A stretch of DNA of 64,000 nt from Bosea vaviloviae (lineage in GTDB: Bacteria; Pseudomonadota; Alphaproteobacteria; Rhizobiales; Beijerinckiaceae). The translations under genes were made by a program, and so were the position numbers. The stretch is taken from contig NZ_CP017147.1 in the NCBI RefSeq assembly GCF_001741865.1, forward strand, positions 5,943,001 through 6,007,000, in the 5' to 3' direction. Positions 51,923 through 61,510 of the stretch are shown here, piece after piece; position 1 is the stretch's first letter; each line of letters opens with the position of its first letter. Under the pieces are notes generated by a model. It made no database searches. It was not told the DNA's origin and was given only the letters and a program-made list of their open reading frames with translations.

Positions 51923-51995
51923 ATCCGCCTCTCATCAAAGAGTGACAGCAGGATCAATGCGAAAAACCGGTTCCCACTTTTTCGCATCCTGCTCT
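51881..51995. repeat. Two-hairpin composite repeat, copy C (inverted)
   Basis: The hairpin at 51881-51919 pairs GATTTCAGACCGGATCA with TGATCCGGTCTGAAATC. After a CTCATCAAAG spacer, the second hairpin at 51947-51995 carries the GCGAAAAACCGGTTCCC core. The whole is the reverse complement of copy B at 29097-29210 with few differences. Its left hairpin encodes the LysR C terminus and its right end touches the dihydroorotase stop. Confidence 0.88.
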
Positions 51996-53328
51996 AGCGC
52001 GGCAGCGCCTCCAGGAAGCGCGCCGGCTCACCCTGAGCTGGTGTGACGATCTCGCTCTCCCACATCACCTTCTGCCCGCGCACATAGGTGCCGACCGGCC
52101 AGCCGGTGACGGTAACGCCGTCATAGGGCGTCCAGCCACATTTCGAGGCGGCCCACTCATTGGTGATCGTCTCCCGGCGCTTGAGATCGACGATGGTGAG
52201 ATCGGCGTCGTAGCCGGCGGCGATCCGGCCCTTGCCTTCGAGCCCGAAGATGCGCTGCGGGCCATGGCTCGAGAGATCGACGAAGCGCTCGAGCGTGAGC
52301 CTGCCGGCATTGACATGGTCGAGCATGATCGGAACCAGCGTCTGCACGCCCGGCATGCCGGAATGGCTGGCGGGATAGGCGTGGTGCTTCTCCTCATGGG
52401 TATGGGGCGCATGGTCGGAGCCGAGCACATCGACAATGCCCTGCTCCACGCCCCACCAGATGCGCTGGCGATGGCTGTCGTCGCGGATCGGCGGGTTCAT
52501 CTGGGCATAGGTACCGAGCCGCTCATAGCAATCGGGCGCGACCAGCGTCAGGTGATTCGGCAGCACCTCGACGGTGGCGACATCCTTGTGGTCTTTCAGG
52601 AAGACCATCTCCTCGGCGGTCGAGATGTGCAGGATGTGGACGCGCGCGCCGGTCTCGCGCGCAATCCGCACCAGCCGCTGCGTGCAGGTCAGCGCCACCT
52701 CCGGCGAGCGCCAGACCGGGTGGCTCGACGGATCGCCCGCGACGCGCAGGCCCATGCGCTCGCGCAGCATGGTCTCGTCCTCGGAGTGGAAGGCGGCGCG
52801 CCGGCGCGTGCGCTTCAGGATCTCGGCGACGCCGTTGTCGTCCTCGACCAGGAGGTCGCCGGTCGAGGAACCCATGAACACCTTGATACCGGCGGCGCCG
52901 GGCAAGCGCTCCAGCTCGGCGACATGCTTGGCGTTCTCATGCGTGCCGCCGACCCAGAAGGCGAAGTCGCAATGCATGCGGTGGCGCCCGCGCCGGATCT
53001 TGTCGGCGAGCGCCGCCTCGTCCGTGGTCTGGGGAATGGTGTTGGGCATCTCGAAGACGGTGGTGACGCCGCCCAGCACGGCGGCACGCGAACCGGTCTC
53101 CAGATCCTCCTTGTGGTCGAGCCCCGGCTCGCGGAAATGCACCTGCGAGTCGATCACGCCGGGCAGGATATGCAGGCCGGTGCAATCGACGATCTCAGCC
53201 GCAGAGGCGCGGGAGAGATCGCCGAGCGCGACGATCTTGCCGCCGGTGATGCCGAGGTCGCGCGCGACGCGGCCATCCTGGTTCACCACAGTGCCGCCCT
53301 TGAGGATGACATCGTAGGTCTGCGGCAT
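51994..53328 (-). CDS. Dihydroorotase (class I, cyclic amidohydrolase)
   Basis: The 444-residue metal hydrolase has the VIDSQVHFREPG metal motif, GVTTVFEMPNT, the probable carboxylated lysine in AAGIKVFMGSSTG, HILHIST, and the SDHAPHT motif with the last ligand. These motifs suit dihydroorotases, which close or open the dihydroorotate ring in pyrimidine synthesis. Some relatives are allantoinases or hydantoinases, so the pyrC assignment is likely rather than certain. No other pyr genes are adjacent. Confidence 0.87.
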   Translation of the reverse strand: MPQTYDVILKGGTVVNQDGRVARDLGITGGKIVALGDLSRASAAEIVDCTGLHILPGVIDSQVHFREPGLDHKEDLETGSRAAVLGGVTTVFEMPNTIPQTTDEAALADKIRRGRHRMHCDFAFWVGGTHENAKHVAELERLPGAAGIKVFMGSSTGDLLVEDDNGVAEILKRTRRRAAFHSEDETMLRERMGLRVAGDPSSHPVWRSPEVALTCTQRLVRIARETGARVHILHISTAEEMVFLKDHKDVATVEVLPNHLTLVAPDCYERLGTYAQMNPPIRDDSHRQRIWWGVEQGIVDVLGSDHAPHTHEEKHHAYPASHSGMPGVQTLVPIMLDHVNAGRLTLERFVDLSSHGPQRIFGLEGKGRIAAGYDADLTIVDLKRRETITNEWAASKCGWTPYDGVTVTGWPVGTYVRGQKVMWESEIVTPAQGEPARFLEALPR

Positions 53329-53479
53329 GGCTTGTCTCCGGGCAGTTGAGCAAAGGGCGGATGCGGCCTACCTATCCACAGACTCGCCATCTCGGAAGCG
53401 GAAACAGCTTTCGGGTGGCACAATGATCCCTTTCGGCGGACGAGCCCCGGTAGGGAATTCAGAACTGGAACGGCTGCCC

Positions 53480-54364
53480 ATGTCCGCAACCCGATTGGTC
53501 GATCGCGGCGTCATCCGCGTCAGCGGCGAGGATGCCCGCGATTTCCTGCAGAACCTCGTGACCAACGATCTCGATCCGGTCACGCCGGAGCGAGCCGGCT
53601 ACGGCGCGCTGCTGACACCGCAAGGCAAGATCATCTGCGACTTCTTCATCGTCGCGCTGTCACATGAGGATGGCGGCGGCTTCCTGCTCGACGTTCCGCT
53701 GCTCCAGGCCACTGATCTGATGAAACGCCTGAAACTCTACAAGCTGCGTGCCAAGGTCGCGCTCGACGATCTGAGCGAGGCCAGCGCCGTCATCGCCTCG
53801 ACCGACGGCTCGCCCCTGCCGGAGGATTCGGGCCTCGTCTATGCCGATCCGCGCCTGCCCGCACTCGGCCAGCGCGCCATCACCGACCGCGCCGGTGTCG
53901 AGGAGATCGCAGCCGACGATACCGAGACCTATCATGCCAGGCGGATCGCCTTGGGCGTGCCCGATGGCGGCAGGGACTTCGCCTATGGCGACGCCTTCCC
54001 GCATGAAGCGCTGCTCGACCAGCTCGGCGGCGTCTCGTTCAAGAAGGGCTGCTATATCGGCCAGGAGGTCGTCTCGCGCATGCAGCATCGCGGCACGGCG
54101 CGCACCCGCATCGTGCCGGTGGTCTTCACCGAAGGGATCGTCTGCGAAACCGGGGCCGAGGCGACGGCCGGAACCAAGACGCTCGGGCGCATCGGCTCGG
54201 GCGCGAAGGGGCGCGGGCTTGCCATGCTCCGGCTCGACCGCGTCGCGGATGCGCTCTCCGAGGGCCTCACGCTCAATGGCGGCGGCCTCGCCTTCGTTCT
54301 GGCCAAACCCGATTTCATCCACTTCCCCTTCCCCGGCGAACCGGACTTCGGAGCAGCTGCATGA
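53480..54364 (+). CDS. ygfZ: YgfZ/GcvT-domain folate-binding protein
   Basis: The 294-residue protein has the GcvT-like fold and the YgfZ signature KGCYIGQEVVSRMQHRG with its key cysteine. YgfZ proteins bind tetrahydrofolate and help maintain iron-sulfur enzymes such as MiaB. ATG 53480 (MSATRL) is used, since upstream sequence to 53327 is not conserved. It overlaps tag by four bases and heads a ygfZ-tag-HD hydrolase operon. Confidence 0.93.
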   Translation: MSATRLVDRGVIRVSGEDARDFLQNLVTNDLDPVTPERAGYGALLTPQGKIICDFFIVALSHEDGGGFLLDVPLLQATDLMKRLKLYKLRAKVALDDLSEASAVIASTDGSPLPEDSGLVYADPRLPALGQRAITDRAGVEEIAADDTETYHARRIALGVPDGGRDFAYGDAFPHEALLDQLGGVSFKKGCYIGQEVVSRMQHRGTARTRIVPVVFTEGIVCETGAEATAGTKTLGRIGSGAKGRGLAMLRLDRVADALSEGLTLNGGGLAFVLAKPDFIHFPFPGEPDFGAAA

Positions 54365-54984
54365 GCGGGCGCGCCGCCATCAAGGGGCCGGACGGGAAAT
54401 TCCGCTGCGTCTGGCCGGGAACCGACCCGCTCTACCTCGCCTATCACGACACCGAATGGGGCGTGCCGGAATATGATTCCCGCGCCCTGTTCGAGAAGCT
54501 GATCCTCGACGGCTTCCAGGCCGGGCTCGCCTGGATCACCATCCTGCGCAAGCGCGACGCCTTCCGCGCCGGCTTCGCCAATTTCGAACCGGAGGCGATC
54601 GCCCGCTTCACCGAGGCCGATGTGCTGCGCCTGCTCGCCGACCCCGGCATCATCCGCCATCGCGGCAAGATCGAGGGCGCAATCAAGAGCGCGCGCGCCT
54701 ATCTCGCCATCAGCGAGCGTGAGCCCTTCGCCGATTTCCTCTGGAAGCATCTCGACGGCCGGGTAACGCAGAACGCCTTCCGCACCCATGAGGAGGTGCC
54801 GACGCAGACGGCTGTGTCCGTTGCGATGGGCAAGGAGCTCAAGGCCGCCGGCTTCACCTTCTGCGGCCCGACCATCGTCTACGCCTTCATGGAGGCTTGC
54901 GGGCTGGTCAACGACCATCTCACCGGCTGCTTTCGCTGGCAGGAATGCGCCGTGCTGGCGCGCGACGCTCGCCCAGTGGCCTGA
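54361..54984 (+). CDS. tag: DNA-3-methyladenine glycosylase I
   Basis: The 207-residue base-excision repair enzyme removes 3-methyladenine from alkylated DNA. It has CVWPGTDPLYLAYHDTEWG at the start, FEKLILDGFQAGLAWITILRKRD, and a C-terminal zinc-ligand region (CGLVNDHLTGCFRW). The ATGA overlap with ygfZ indicates coupled translation. Confidence 0.96.
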   Translation: MSGRAAIKGPDGKFRCVWPGTDPLYLAYHDTEWGVPEYDSRALFEKLILDGFQAGLAWITILRKRDAFRAGFANFEPEAIARFTEADVLRLLADPGIIRHRGKIEGAIKSARAYLAISEREPFADFLWKHLDGRVTQNAFRTHEEVPTQTAVSVAMGKELKAAGFTFCGPTIVYAFMEACGLVNDHLTGCFRWQECAVLARDARPVA

Positions 54985-54986
54985 GC

Positions 54987-55589
54987 ATGGCCAAGCCCCC
55001 CGCTCCGCCGCGCGCCTGGCAGCGCATGCTGTCGGGTCGCCGGCTCGATCTGCTCGACCCTTCCCCGCTCGACATCGAGATCGAGGACATCGCTCACGGC
55101 CTCGCCCGCGTCGCCCGCTGGAACGGCCAGACGCACGGCGCCCATTCCTTCTCGGTGGCGCAGCACAGCCTGCTGGTCGAGGCGATCGCCAGCCATCTCA
55201 ACCCCGACTGGTCAGACGCCTGGCGCTTGATGGCCTTGCTGCACGACGCGCCGGAATACGTCATCGGCGACATGATCTCGCCCTTCAAGGTGGTGATGGG
55301 CGACGCCTATAAGAGCGTGGAACTGCGGTTGCTGACCGCGATCCATCTGCGCTTCGCCTTGCCGGGTACGACGCCGGCCGTGCTCAAGCGCAAGACCAAG
55401 GAGGCCGATATGGTCGCCGCCTTCTTCGAGGCGACGGAGCTTGCCGGTTTCGCGCGGGAGGAGGCGCTACGCTTCTTCGGCCGGCCCCAGGCGCTGCCGC
55501 GCGCGGTCATGGCCTGGCTCGACCCGCTCGACACCGAAACCGCCCAGGCCCGCTTCCTCGCGCGCTTTGCGGAGCTCTCCGGCGCCTGA
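54987..55589 (+). CDS. HD-domain hydrolase (YfbR-like)
   Basis: The 200-residue protein has the HD metal motifs HSFSVAQHSLLV, LLHDAPEYVIGDMISP and EADMVAAFFEA, the pattern of YfbR 5'-nucleotidases and related phosphohydrolases. ATG 54987 is two bases after the tag stop. It probably acts on nucleotides; exact substrate unknown. It ends six bases before the convergent TadG-like gene. Confidence 0.9.
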   Translation: MAKPPAPPRAWQRMLSGRRLDLLDPSPLDIEIEDIAHGLARVARWNGQTHGAHSFSVAQHSLLVEAIASHLNPDWSDAWRLMALLHDAPEYVIGDMISPFKVVMGDAYKSVELRLLTAIHLRFALPGTTPAVLKRKTKEADMVAAFFEATELAGFAREEALRFFGRPQALPRAVMAWLDPLDTETAQARFLARFAELSGA

Positions 55590-55595
55590 CCCCAT

Positions 55596-56891
55596 TCACA
55601 TCGAGAGATAGGCCTTGGTCACGATGCGCTGGAACAAGGCGTTCATCGCCTCCGCGATGCCCTGGCTCGGGCTGACCTCGAAATAGAGGCCGGGCGAAGC
55701 GCAAGCCTGCATATTGGTCGGGATCTTGGCCGAGAACGGTTTGATCCAATCATTGTACCAATCGTTCGTCGGCAGAGGCAGGTAGGTCGTGTAGAGCACC
55801 GCGATCTTGATGCCGCGATCCTTGATCGTCTTGCAGAAGCTGGTGTTGATCGGCTCCTGGCAGCGTGTCGTGCCAGATTTTTTCTGGGAGCATTTGGTGG
55901 AACTGGCAGAACTGGAATTGGCATAATCGGCGACGCCATCGGAGACGAAATAGAGCACCTTCTGCGGCAGGGACGCGCTCGATCCGTCGCCCGGATTGCT
56001 GATCACCGCGTTCATGCTCGTCAGCGTCGTGTTGAAATCGGTGCACTGGTCGCTATCGAAATTCGCATAGGGGATCGTCATCAGATCGATGGCGGATGCC
56101 GCGCTCTTGGCGGCGGTGAGATCGGAGGTGATCGACTGGATCGTCGTCAGCGTCTTGCCATTGCAGGAGGCCCCCATGGTGTAGGCCGCCATGCGGTACT
56201 GACCGGTCAGCGTCGCGGTCGATTTGGCCGTGTCCATCAATTGCTGCGAGGCCGTACGCACCACGTCGATGCGCATCTGGACGCCGAGTGACTTGGCGAG
56301 CGTGTAGTAGTCGCTGGTCGCCTTATCCATCTGATGGCAGGCGAAGGCGCATTTGTCCGAGGTCTTGGCCACCATCACTTTGATATCGTCATCCGTCGCC
56401 GCGACGCCCATCGAGGGCGAATTGTCGAGCAGCAGGAAGAAATCGATGAAGGGCGCGCGTGCTCCTGCGGCGCTCGATGTACCCGAGACCACGACCTTGG
56501 CCTGGCCGACGAAGCTGGCGAAATGGGTCGGGTAATTCGCGCTGTAGACGACCTTGGCCGAACGGCTCAGCCCGACATTGGTGATCTCGACCGTCCGGCT
56601 CGCCAGCATGCTCTTGTAGCTGACGGCATTGGCGTCGAAGATCTTCTCCGCATCGGCCTTGGAATCGGCGATCGATTTCAGCATCGCCGCTTGCGAGACG
56701 GCCGCGAGCGCAGCCGAGTCGGCCGCCGCATTGAGCTGGATCCTGACGTTCGCCGCCTGGGTGTAGTCGATCACCCCGCCCGCCAGCGCGAGGATCGGCA
56801 CGAGCGCGAACGCAAACAGCATAAGCACATTGCCGCTTCGGTCGGACCGAAACGATCGCACAGCCCGACGCAAGGCCCCGATCCGCATCAT
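55596..56891 (-). CDS. TadG-like VWA-domain protein, paralogue 1
   Basis: The 431-residue protein has a short cytoplasmic lead, one hydrophobic helix in the TadE/TadG style (RSGNVLMLFAFALVPILALAGGVIDYTQA), an alpha-helical spacer and a von Willebrand A domain from about residue 150. In the metal-binding motif, FLLLDNSPSMG keeps DxSxS. Several cysteines suggest disulfides outside the cell. TadG proteins belong to tight-adherence pili, but no tad cluster is nearby. It is paralogous to the gene at 57127 and shares a similar leader. Confidence 0.88.
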   Translation of the reverse strand: MMRIGALRRAVRSFRSDRSGNVLMLFAFALVPILALAGGVIDYTQAANVRIQLNAAADSAALAAVSQAAMLKSIADSKADAEKIFDANAVSYKSMLASRTVEITNVGLSRSAKVVYSANYPTHFASFVGQAKVVVSGTSSAAGARAPFIDFFLLLDNSPSMGVAATDDDIKVMVAKTSDKCAFACHQMDKATSDYYTLAKSLGVQMRIDVVRTASQQLMDTAKSTATLTGQYRMAAYTMGASCNGKTLTTIQSITSDLTAAKSAASAIDLMTIPYANFDSDQCTDFNTTLTSMNAVISNPGDGSSASLPQKVLYFVSDGVADYANSSSASSTKCSQKKSGTTRCQEPINTSFCKTIKDRGIKIAVLYTTYLPLPTNDWYNDWIKPFSAKIPTNMQACASPGLYFEVSPSQGIAEAMNALFQRIVTKAYLSM

Positions 56892-56919
56892 CGACTTGGC
56901 ATCCCATAACCCAAAAGCC

Positions 56920-57058
56920 GCATTCGGCCCAGAAAGCGATGGGGTCTGGAACTTACGAATTCATAAAATCGACTACCGGAACTGGCCCCTATCTCGGAAA
57001 TGCAGTGAAGAAATCGTTGGATATACAACTATAAAGAGTATTTTTGGAGTTATACAAT
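56920..57058. promoter_or_regulatory. Leader region A shared by the two TadG-like genes
   Basis: This 139-base region begins 29 bases upstream of the paralogue 1 start and aligns without gaps, at roughly 70 percent identity by eye, to 58446-58584 upstream of paralogue 2. Shared blocks include AGCGATGG, CTTACGAAT, CTAAAAT-like words, GGAACT and CTATCTCG. Such conservation suggests a common promoter or regulator site, or recent duplication of the whole unit. Confidence 0.65.
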
Positions 57059-57126
57059 CGAAATAGATCGAGAACTTTCGGAGACACGGCCCTCATCCTG
57101 AGCAGCGCCCCGCCGTCAACCCGCGA

Positions 57127-58419
57127 TCACATCGTCAGGCGCACCGCGCTGATCTCGCTGGCGATCTGCTTGAAGATCGGGCTGAGCTGCGCGGCATCGG
57201 TCACTTCGAAATACTTGCCGGCGTCGGACGCGCAGGCCTTGAGCAGGTCCCGGTTCCCATCCATGACGCGAACCGTATAGACGACGATTCCCGCAGCCTG
57301 GGCATTGGCGCAGGCGAGCTTGGTGCGTGCATCGACACTCGGATTCGAGTTCCTGCCATCCCCCTCGGAGCGATTCTTGGTGTTGTCGCCATCGGTCAGC
57401 AGGAGCATGAACTTCTTCAGGCGCGGCGTGGTAAGCGGTTTTGCTTCCGTGAAGGGCGCGCCCGGACTCAGGGTCGCCATGCCCCAGGCGGCGCCGATCG
57501 TCACATTGGTCGCGCCAACCGGCGTCATCGCATTGATGCGCTGCGTCAAGGCGTCCCAATTGCTCGTCAACGGCATGATTTTCGCCTGGGTCGACGGGGA
57601 ATACTCGTCGCAGAAATCGGCCGGATAGGCGCTCTCATTGGTGCCGCCGCCATCGCCGTCCTGCACGTCATAGCTCTTGTCGCGGTCGGCGACGCAGCCT
57701 TGCCAACTCCCCTTGCTGATCTTGGTCGTGGTGCACCAGCCCCAATTGCAGCTGTCCTGCGTCTGGTCCCAACGCAGCCAGGTCGCGTTCTTGTAGCTCG
57801 TGTCGAGAATGACCCGCGTCGAGAACGGCACAATCGAAATCCTGATCTGATCCGTCTCGGAGGTCGCGTCCTTCATGATCTTCAGGAGATCGAGCGAAGC
57901 GGTCCTCAGCGCCTCGATCTTGCCCGATGATGCCATCGAGCCGGTATTGTCGAGCACCAGAGCGAGCTCGATCGTGTTGGTTCCCCATGACGACTGGCTG
58001 TTGCTGCTGACCTGGATGGCGTCCTGGCCGATCAATTGCGTCAGGCTCGCCGTCAGGCTCGCCTTGGCGCTGATGTTGACCGTGCGGCCGGTGCGGTCGA
58101 TAGCGATGGTGGCGGCGTTGAAACCCTTCGCGGCGTCGCCATGCAGGTTCGCGCGGATCCAGCTATTGATCCGTTCGCGCAATTGCGCGTCGCTCAGCTT
58201 CGCCGCGTCGCGCGCCGCCATCAGCGCGGCGGAATCGACCGCCGCGTTCAGCATCGTGCGCATCGTGGTGGCGCGGGAATAGTCGACCGCCGCGCCGACC
58301 AGCCCGAGGACCGGGATCATGGCGAGACCGAACAGCATCATGACATTGCCGGAGCGGTCTTTAGCAAAACCCGCCCAAAGTGAGATGAATCGCGTCACCC
58401 CGACCTTGATCCGCTCCAT
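57127..58419 (-). CDS. TadG-like VWA-domain protein, paralogue 2
   Basis: The 430-residue protein has the same layout as paralogue 1: helix RSGNVMMLFGLAMIPVLGLVGAAVDYSRA, helical spacer, then a VWA domain with the metal motif ALVLDNTGSMASSGK (DxTxS variant kept), TDGDNTKN and a cysteine-rich insert. It is probably anchored in the inner membrane with the VWA domain outside. Pairing with the neighbour suggests they form a complex or respond to the same signal. Confidence 0.88.
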   Translation of the reverse strand: MERIKVGVTRFISLWAGFAKDRSGNVMMLFGLAMIPVLGLVGAAVDYSRATTMRTMLNAAVDSAALMAARDAAKLSDAQLRERINSWIRANLHGDAAKGFNAATIAIDRTGRTVNISAKASLTASLTQLIGQDAIQVSSNSQSSWGTNTIELALVLDNTGSMASSGKIEALRTASLDLLKIMKDATSETDQIRISIVPFSTRVILDTSYKNATWLRWDQTQDSCNWGWCTTTKISKGSWQGCVADRDKSYDVQDGDGGGTNESAYPADFCDEYSPSTQAKIMPLTSNWDALTQRINAMTPVGATNVTIGAAWGMATLSPGAPFTEAKPLTTPRLKKFMLLLTDGDNTKNRSEGDGRNSNPSVDARTKLACANAQAAGIVVYTVRVMDGNRDLLKACASDAGKYFEVTDAAQLSPIFKQIASEISAVRLTM

Positions 58420-58445
58420 CGCCAGCCACCTCTCAACCTTGCGCC

Positions 58446-58584
58446 GCTTTCGGCCGGAAGAGCGATGGCGTCCAGGACCTTACGAATCGCTAAAATTGAT
58501 CATAGGAACTCGGCTCTATCTCGCAGTTGCTGTGAATAACGTTGCGTAGCACAACTTATGCGAGAATATATAGAATTACACAAC
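58446..58584. promoter_or_regulatory. Leader region B shared by the two TadG-like genes
   Basis: This is the counterpart of 56920-57058, beginning 26 bases upstream of the paralogue 2 start. It lies in the space between this minus-strand gene and the plus-strand malate synthase gene, so any regulator binding here could in principle touch both. Confidence 0.65.
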
Positions 58585-58736
58585 CAACTGACCTCTATCG
58601 CACATGTGCCTGAACCGACGCACGGCCGGAGTCATTATTTCCAAATCGAGAAAGGTGATCCGTCTCTTTTCCGGATTTCGAGAAAGACAACGCTGAGACA
58701 TGATGCTGGCAGCATTCGCGCCGCAGGGAGAAGATC

Positions 58737-60347
<1,611 letters not shown>

Positions 60348-60364
60348 GAACCGCCGCCAAGAGA

Positions 60365-60394
60365 TCGAAGCGCCGCTGCGAAGCGGCGCTTCGA
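60365..60394 (+). terminator. Perfect 13-bp hairpin after malate synthase, probable terminator
   Basis: TCGAAGCGCCGCT and AGCGGCGCTTCGA pair perfectly around a GCGA loop, 17 bases after the malate synthase stop. No long T-run follows, so termination strength is uncertain; it may act for the convergent SRPBCC gene as well. Confidence 0.6.
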
Positions 60395-60467
60395 TTGATC
60401 ATTCAGGTGCCTACCATCGGCCCTGCCCGATAGGCTCGTCCTTCGCCTTGCCCCGTTCCGACTGACT

Positions 60468-60878
60468 TCAGTCCATCCGGGCCAGGAGCTGCTCCAGCTC
60501 CAGGAGGAAACGCGGCCACCCGGCCTTGGCGCCCTGGTAGGCCTGCACCTGATCGGGCCTGAAGCCTGACTGCTCCATGCGCAGATGAGTTCCGCCGGGC
60601 GTCGGCGTCAGCGTCCAGGTGACGACACTCTCGAGGCCGTAAGCGCCCCAGCTATAGGACAGCGCCCTGTTCGGTTCGAGAGCCAGGACCTGACAGTCGA
60701 CAGCGCCCCAATCGGCGCGAAGGCTGAAACGGTGGTCCATGACCGGCTTGAAATCGTTCTTCATCAGCCACTCCGCGATCAGTTGCGGCTGTGTGAGCGC
60801 TCGCCAGATCTTTTCCGGCGGATGAGAGAGCTCCCGTTCGACAACGACGGAGCGGATCTCGGTCAATGTTTCGGTCAT
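60468..60878 (-). CDS. SRPBCC/AHSA1-domain protein
   Basis: The 136-residue protein has the START-like pattern of AHSA1 domain proteins: RELSHPPEKIWRALTQPQLIAEWL, NRALSYSWG and VTWTLTPTPGGTHLRMEQSGF. Such proteins bind a hydrophobic ligand and are often encoded with an ArsR regulator. ATG 60878 overlaps the ArsR stop by four bases, so they are coupled. Ligand unknown. Confidence 0.92.
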   Translation of the reverse strand: MTETLTEIRSVVVERELSHPPEKIWRALTQPQLIAEWLMKNDFKPVMDHRFSLRADWGAVDCQVLALEPNRALSYSWGAYGLESVVTWTLTPTPGGTHLRMEQSGFRPDQVQAYQGAKAGWPRFLLELEQLLARMD

Positions 60879-61207
60879 TGGTCCATCCTCTTCAGTAAGT
60901 CTTCGAGATCGTCGAAACGGTCTTCCCAGAACCCGGCCATCTGGCTTGTCCAATCGATCAGCGGGGTCAGGGCGCCGGGCTGCGCGCAATAATGCGTCTG
61001 GCGACCTTGATGGCGGTCACGCACCAGCCCGGCCAGCTTCAGCAAGCCGAGATGCTTCGACACCGCCGGCTGCGAGACGCCGGCCTGGGCCGTCAGCGCC
61101 CCGACCGTCTGCTCGCCGTCACGGCACAGCCGCTCGAAGATGGCCCGCCGGGTCGGGTCGGCGAGCGTCCTGAAGAGCAAGTCGTGGCTGTCCGGCATCA
61201 AATCCAT
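60875..61207 (-). CDS. ArsR-family transcriptional regulator
   Basis: The 110-residue winged-helix protein has LFRTLADPTRRAIFERL, VSQPAVSKHLGLLKLAGLVRD and RQTHYC. It lacks the CxC metal site of ArsR arsenic sensors, so it is of the non-metal subgroup that pairs with SRPBCC proteins. Its start codon is inside a 21-base-arm inverted repeat that is probably its own operator. Confidence 0.92.
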   Translation of the reverse strand: MDLMPDSHDLLFRTLADPTRRAIFERLCRDGEQTVGALTAQAGVSQPAVSKHLGLLKLAGLVRDRHQGRQTHYCAQPGALTPLIDWTSQMAGFWEDRFDDLEDLLKRMDQ

Positions 61208-61251
61208 AACTCTCTGGTTATTGTTTAGATCAATAACCGGAGAGTTATGGA
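61203..61251. promoter_or_regulatory. Long inverted repeat overlapping the ArsR start codon, probable operator
   Basis: Two 21-base arms with one mismatch flank a seven-base AT-rich spacer. The left arm holds the ArsR start codon and the right arm lies upstream. Such a site would allow strong autorepression. The mirror copy of the start codon (ATGGAT on the plus strand at 61247) begins a plus-strand open frame that is not credible. Confidence 0.7.
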
Positions 61252-61480
61252 TGAGTCAACCGGGGGCGCACGTGCCGTGATGGCCGCGTCAAGCTCGGGC
61301 TCGCCGCCGGCATCTTTGAAACCAGTGCCTCCTCGGCACGGCGATGGTCGGGGCCTTAAGGAAGAACGCCGAAGGCGGAGTGCCGCGGGGTGCGGACTGC
61401 TAAACCAACACTCCTCGCGGCGCTCCGCCAGCCCCTCACCAACCGCGGCGGAAACGCCGGCGGGGTTTTGGCGCGCGTCC

Positions 61481-61504
61481 CTTCTCCCCTCGGGGGAGAA
61501 GGTG
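61481..61504. repeat. Left arm of a palindromic intergenic repeat split by the IS element
   Basis: CTTCTCCCCTCGGGGGAGAAG plus GTG is the exact reverse complement of 62848-62871. Together with CGGATGAGGG/CCCTCATCCG right of the IS, it forms a nested palindrome that was continuous before the insertion at AGCG. Confidence 0.75.
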
Positions 61505-61510
61505 GCAGCG

